Positions 60,935 to 64,000 of a DNA stretch of 64,000 bases are shown piece after piece (positions within the stretch are counted from its first letter, which is position 1; each line of letters opens with the position of its first letter). Source of the DNA: Nonomuraea cavernae (GTDB lineage Bacteria; Actinomycetota; Actinomycetes; Streptosporangiales; Streptosporangiaceae). A program made the translations under genes and the position numbers. The notes under the pieces are model-generated. The model was not told where the DNA came from. It saw only the letters and a program-made list of their open reading frames with translations, and made no database searches. Location of the stretch: assembly GCF_014646355.1 (NCBI RefSeq), contig NZ_BMNH01000007.1:212807-276806 (forward strand), given 5' to 3'.

Positions 60935-61942
60935 GTGCGTACACAAGGTCGGCGGAAGGCGCTGGCGCTCGCCGCCGTCCTGCTGGCCGGGGCGACCGCC
61001 TGCTCCGCCTCCTCGCCGCCCGCTCCTTCCGAGGCGGCGGCGACGACGGCCGCGAGCGGGCCCGCCACGCCCGCGCCGCAGCCCCCCGCCGTCACGCGGG
61101 CCCAGGCCGCCGAGGCCTTCGCCACCTTCGTCGCCACCGACGACCTGCTGCGGGCCGGCGGCGACCTGCGGCTGGCCCTGGAGATCAACCGTGACGCCGA
61201 GGCCAAGCTGACCGAGGCCGCCTTCAAGTCCACCGGCAACAAGCCGCCCCGCTACCGGTGGGGGTCTCCGACCTTCTACGTGCCGCGGTTCGGCGCGGGT
61301 GAGGCCTCCCCCTGGTTCACCGTGCTGGTCACCCGCGACGACCGGCCCGCGCTGCTGACCTTCGCCAAGTCCGGCGACTGGCGGCTCAGCTCGGCGACGC
61401 GGCTGCTGCCGGGGCAGAAGGCTCCGGTGATCGCGCTCGACGCCGAGGGCTACGCGGCCGCGGTGGCCCCTGGCGACAGGAGCGTCACGATCAGCCCTCA
61501 GTACATGGGGCCGCTGCACGCCACCGTGGCGGAGACCGGGGCCACCGGCGCGGCGGGCCTGATCGCCTCGGGCCCCTACACCACGGACCTCGCCGAGGAG
61601 ATCACCGTGGAGCGCGACCGGGCCAAGGCCGACGGGTTCAGCTACGACTCGATCTTTAGCGGCAACGACTATCCCGTCTACGCCCTGCGCACCGAGGGCG
61701 GCGGGGCGCTGATCCAGTATTCCCTGTCGCGCAACACCACCACGACCACCAAGACGGCCGAGGACGACTACATCCCGGTGCCCGAAAACGCCCGGTGGGC
61801 GGTCGACGCCCACGTGGTGCGGCGCACGCTCAGGCTCACCGAGACCCACCAGTACGCCACCTCCGTGCCCCCCTCGTCGGCCCCGGCCGCCGCGCGGGTC
61901 ATCGCCCACGACGGCACCCTGACCCGCGCCTCCGGGGAATGA
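60935..61942 (+). CDS. secreted lipoprotein of unknown function
   Basis: 335 residues; signal [20 protein letters not shown] and lipobox AGATAC (Cys23). A Ser/Ala/Pro/Thr linker of about 30 residues precedes two alpha/beta domains (about 60-190 and 200-330) of NTF2-like appearance, which I could not assign. TAACAT (60922-60927) lies directly before GTG 60935, so the transcript may be leaderless. A tract of eight Thr/Lys residues near the middle (NTTTTTKT) is the only odd feature. It is convergent with the DUF6282 gene by 12 bases. Confidence 0.85.
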   Translation: MRTQGRRKALALAAVLLAGATACSASSPPAPSEAAATTAASGPATPAPQPPAVTRAQAAEAFATFVATDDLLRAGGDLRLALEINRDAEAKLTEAAFKSTGNKPPRYRWGSPTFYVPRFGAGEASPWFTVLVTRDDRPALLTFAKSGDWRLSSATRLLPGQKAPVIALDAEGYAAAVAPGDRSVTISPQYMGPLHATVAETGATGAAGLIASGPYTTDLAEEITVERDRAKADGFSYDSIFSGNDYPVYALRTEGGGALIQYSLSRNTTTTTKTAEDDYIPVPENARWAVDAHVVRRTLRLTETHQYATSVPPSSAPAAARVIAHDGTLTRASGE

Positions 61943-61954
61943 CCGGCCCGCGGT

Positions 61955-62881
61955 TCACGCGCGGTCGTCGGCGCCGGCCAGCCACCGCGAGTTGCGCACC
62001 GCCATGACGTGGATCTCCTCGTCGGTGAATCCCGCGGCGAGCAGGCGGTCGGCGAGCAGCGCCAGGCCGTCCTCCACCGGCGGGTTGAACGGCTGGCCGA
62101 GGTCGCTGGACAGGACGGAGTGCCGGGGACCGACGGCGCGGATGGTGCGCAGCCAGGTCTCCCAGCTGATCTTGCCGGTGTGCGGGGTGGTGAAGCAGCG
62201 TTCGAGCAGCGCGCCCTTGGCGGCCAGCCGGCGCTGCCGCTCCGGCTCCATCCGCTGCGAGGTGAACTCAGGGTGCGTGATCACCATCCGGCGCACCCCC
62301 TCCTCGACGGCGGCGTCGACCACGGCCTCGCTCTCCGCCGAGCTGACGTGGCCGGTGGCCAGGGTCAGGTCGTGCCTGGCGATCACCCGGAGCACCTGCC
62401 GGGTGTGGTCGAGCACGCCGCCGTCCGGGCCCATGACGTCGACCGGGTCGGCCGCCAGCCCATCGGCCCGCAGCTCCTCCTGGAGCCGCGCCCACATCGG
62501 GGGCCGGGCTCCTTCGGGGTCGTGGGCGGTGCACTCCCGCTGGTTGGCGCTGTCGACGGTCGGCAGCCAGACGACGCGAGCGCCGCTCCGGGCGGCCAAC
62601 TCCACCGCGACCGGGTTCATGCCGCCGACCGATCCGTTCAGGGTGATCGCGCCGACCGCGTCGAAGCCGGGCACGGCGGCGCGCACCACCGCGGCCCGCT
62701 CGGCCGTCGGTACGTAGTGGGACTTGAGCACGAACCCGGCCAGACCGGTCTCGGCGAACCGGGGGGCCAGGGACAGGTCGTCGATGCGCCGGCGCATCAC
62801 GTCGGGCGCGACGTGGATGTGGATGTCGTACGCGCCCGCCACGAGCTCGCGAGCCCGCCGGGAAGGCGCCGAGTCGGCCAT
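61955..62881 (-). CDS. DUF6282 amidohydrolase-like protein
   Basis: 308 residues. HIH in GAYDIHIHVAPDV (His21, His23), a conserved Lys in LKSHYVPTAERA, ATGHVSSAESEAVV, VITHPEFTS and SSDLGQPFNPPVEDG give metal ligands at positions expected for a TIM-barrel metal-dependent hydrolase; DUF6282 is the likely family. ATG 62881 follows GAGGTGG. Substrate unknown. It is divergent from an NAD-binding dehydrogenase, with a repeated box between, so the two may form one catabolic step. Confidence 0.82.
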   Translation of the reverse strand: MADSAPSRRARELVAGAYDIHIHVAPDVMRRRIDDLSLAPRFAETGLAGFVLKSHYVPTAERAAVVRAAVPGFDAVGAITLNGSVGGMNPVAVELAARSGARVVWLPTVDSANQRECTAHDPEGARPPMWARLQEELRADGLAADPVDVMGPDGGVLDHTRQVLRVIARHDLTLATGHVSSAESEAVVDAAVEEGVRRMVITHPEFTSQRMEPERQRRLAAKGALLERCFTTPHTGKISWETWLRTIRAVGPRHSVLSSDLGQPFNPPVEDGLALLADRLLAAGFTDEEIHVMAVRNSRWLAGADDRA

Positions 62882-62893
62882 GCCCACCTCTGA

Positions 62894-62927
62894 AGTGTCG
62901 ACATAAAACAGCATTGCAGTGTCAACA
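62894..62927. promoter_or_regulatory. paired operator-like boxes
   Basis: AGTGTCGACA (62894-62903) and AGTGTCAACA (62918-62927), direct repeats 24 bases apart with one mismatch, just upstream of the DUF6282 start. They may bind a GntR/IclR-type regulator. The remaining 212 bases to the dehydrogenase start show nothing else. Confidence 0.4.
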
Positions 62928-63139
62928 AGCCCGGCCGCCGGCGTCAAGCCCCGAGGATCACCCGCCCAATTCGCCTCGCCGTCTCGACTCACGGCGGACC
63001 GCCTCCTCTGGCGGCAAACGTCAGCGATATCGTCACCAATCCGGTGAAACATCCCCGTAGCCGCAGCCGGCCAAGGGGATCGGACCTTGACTTCCTTCCC
63101 AGGGCTGAAGCCCAGGGTCTCCAGCGAAGGAAATCCACG

Positions 63140-63928
63140 ATGAGTCTCGAAGTGAACGGCCGCCCTCGCGTCGCGGTGCTCGGCCTGGGCGAGGCGGGCA
63201 GCGCCATCGCGATCGACCTCGTGGCCGCCGGCGCCTCGGTACGCGGGTACGACCCGGCCGTGCCGGCGCCCCTGGGCGTGATCGAGGCAGCCGGCGAGGC
63301 GGAGGCCGCGCGCGGGAGCGACCTGGTCCTGAGCGTCAACAGCTCCGCAGCGTCGGCCGGCGCCCTGCGCGCGGGCCTCGACGGCTGCGCCCCCGGCACC
63401 CTGTGGGCCGATCTCAACACCGCGTCCCCGCAGGTCAAGCGGGAGCTGGACGGCATCGCCACCGAGCGGGGCATCGGCTTCGCCGACGTCTCCCTGATGA
63501 CTCCCGTGCCGGGACGCGGGCTGCGCACCCCGATGCTCGTCTCCGGCTCCGGCGCGCGGCGCTACGCCGGGCTGCTCACCCCGCTCGGCGCCCTGGTCGA
63601 CGTGCTCGACGGTCCCGCCGGGCTGGCGGCCGAGCGCAAGCTGCTGCGCAGCGTGTTCTTCAAGGGCCTGGCCGCCGCGGTGATCGAGGCACTGGCCGCG
63701 GCGCGCGCCGCCGGCTGCGAGGACTGGCTCCGCGACAACATCGCCGACGAGCTGACCCGGGCCGACGCCGGCACCGTGCGCCGGCTGGTGGAGGGCACCC
63801 ATCGCCATGCCGTGCGCCGCACCGCCGAGATGCGGGCCGCCGCCGACATGCTCGACGACCTGGGGGTCGCCCCGTTGATCAGCCGGGCCACCCAGGATCT
63901 GCTGTCCCGGATCGACGCGCGGCGGTGA
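63140..63928 (+). CDS. NAD(P)-binding 6-phosphogluconate/3-hydroxyisobutyrate dehydrogenase-like protein (DUF1932)
   Basis: 262 residues from ATG 63140 (GAAGGAAA upstream; earlier ATG 63044 in frame lacks family similarity). Rossmann motif VAVLGLGEAGSAIAIDL (Gly15, Gly17, Gly20), LVLSVNSSAAS, and the substrate-side segment DVSLMTPVPGRG followed by a DUF1932-type C-terminal helical domain with Lys (AAERKLLRSVFFKGL). It is likely a hydroxyacid dehydrogenase. It may act on the same pathway as the divergent DUF6282 protein. Confidence 0.88.
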   Translation: MSLEVNGRPRVAVLGLGEAGSAIAIDLVAAGASVRGYDPAVPAPLGVIEAAGEAEAARGSDLVLSVNSSAASAGALRAGLDGCAPGTLWADLNTASPQVKRELDGIATERGIGFADVSLMTPVPGRGLRTPMLVSGSGARRYAGLLTPLGALVDVLDGPAGLAAERKLLRSVFFKGLAAAVIEALAAARAAGCEDWLRDNIADELTRADAGTVRRLVEGTHRHAVRRTAEMRAAADMLDDLGVAPLISRATQDLLSRIDARR

Positions 63929-63950
63929 CCTGTGGGGGTCACCGCCGCGC
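63917..63950 (+). terminator. terminator after the dehydrogenase
   Basis: A perfect 14-base-pair inverted repeat (63917-63930 and 63937-63950, loop TGTGGG) overlaps the stop codon. No T-run, as is usual in this GC-rich genome. Confidence 0.65.
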
Positions 63951-63973
63951 GCCTCGCCGTACCGGACGAGGTG

Positions 63974-64000
63974 TCAGGCCTCCGTGTGGGGAGGCAGCGT
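63974..64000 (-). CDS. possible 3' end of a minus-strand gene
   Basis: A minus-strand frame enters from the right edge and ends with TLPPHTEA and a stop at 63974-63976. The terminator at 63917-63950 would suit it. Only eight codons are visible, so this is a weak call. Confidence 0.2.
   Translation of the reverse strand, partial: TLPPHTEA

Overview
The window is very GC-rich, with Shine-Dalgarno-led and apparently leaderless genes, GTG starts and gene families typical of Actinomycetota. Content and order (smpB-tmRNA beside ftsEX and prfB, a SARP regulator next to a Ser/Thr kinase, an AftD-like envelope locus) fit a filamentous actinomycete, probably Streptosporangiales (Nonomuraea/Streptosporangium-like). 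That placement is inference.

Layout. 0-6.9 kb: metabolic genes: a SafE-type membrane protein tail, a Sel1-repeat protein, an aminotransferase-alanine dehydrogenase pair, an M20 dipeptidase and an alpha/beta hydrolase. 6.8-13.3 kb: three copies of an unfamiliar membrane protein family (one frameshifted), mixed with a cysteine dioxygenase, its divergent LysR regulator and a LysE exporter; duplicated scraps of neighbouring genes flank the copies. A fourth copy lies at 53.4-54.6 kb. All four have a helical N-terminal domain ending in G-Y-x-x-A-E, which resembles a type VII secretion (ESX) signal, membrane segments, a conserved VVPSDExLD motif and a WxG-centred helical hairpin. This is the best candidate for an undescribed system. 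13.6-22.1 kb: acyl-CoA and probably sterol side-chain catabolism (two acyl-CoA synthetases, two SCP-x/Ltp-like thiolases, a DUF35 protein, an enoyl-CoA hydratase, a nitronate monooxygenase-like flavoprotein), with KstR-like and KstR2-like operator sequences between the genes. A FadE34-like two-domain acyl-CoA dehydrogenase and a third synthetase lie at 39-44 kb.

22.3-35.0 kb: an envelope polysaccharide locus resembling mycobacterial Rv0224c-Rv0228/Rv0236c: DUF3068 protein, methyltransferase, acyltransferase, AftD-like giant transferase, GT4, GT2, a 44-residue membrane peptide and two large polytopic proteins. KstR-like boxes also occur here, suggesting shared control with lipid catabolism. 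35.0-39.0 kb: a gene graveyard with a broken VOC protein, an intact Fic protein, a 5'-truncated Lnt, a broken XRE antitoxin, and an intact HTH-nucleotidyltransferase followed by a gutted HEPN partner.

43.8-51 kb: an HtrA-like lipoprotein protease, then an opposed operon of Ser/Thr kinase, SARP/NB-ARC regulator, lipoprotein and OmpA-like protein. 51-54.6 kb: nitroreductase, secreted tripeptidyl aminopeptidase and family copy 4. 54.7-60.9 kb: conserved core with tmRNA, a PBP-like lipoprotein lacking all transpeptidase motifs, smpB, ftsX, ftsE, a zinc-ribbon peptide and prfB. The window ends with a lipoprotein, a DUF6282 protein and a divergent NAD-binding dehydrogenase.
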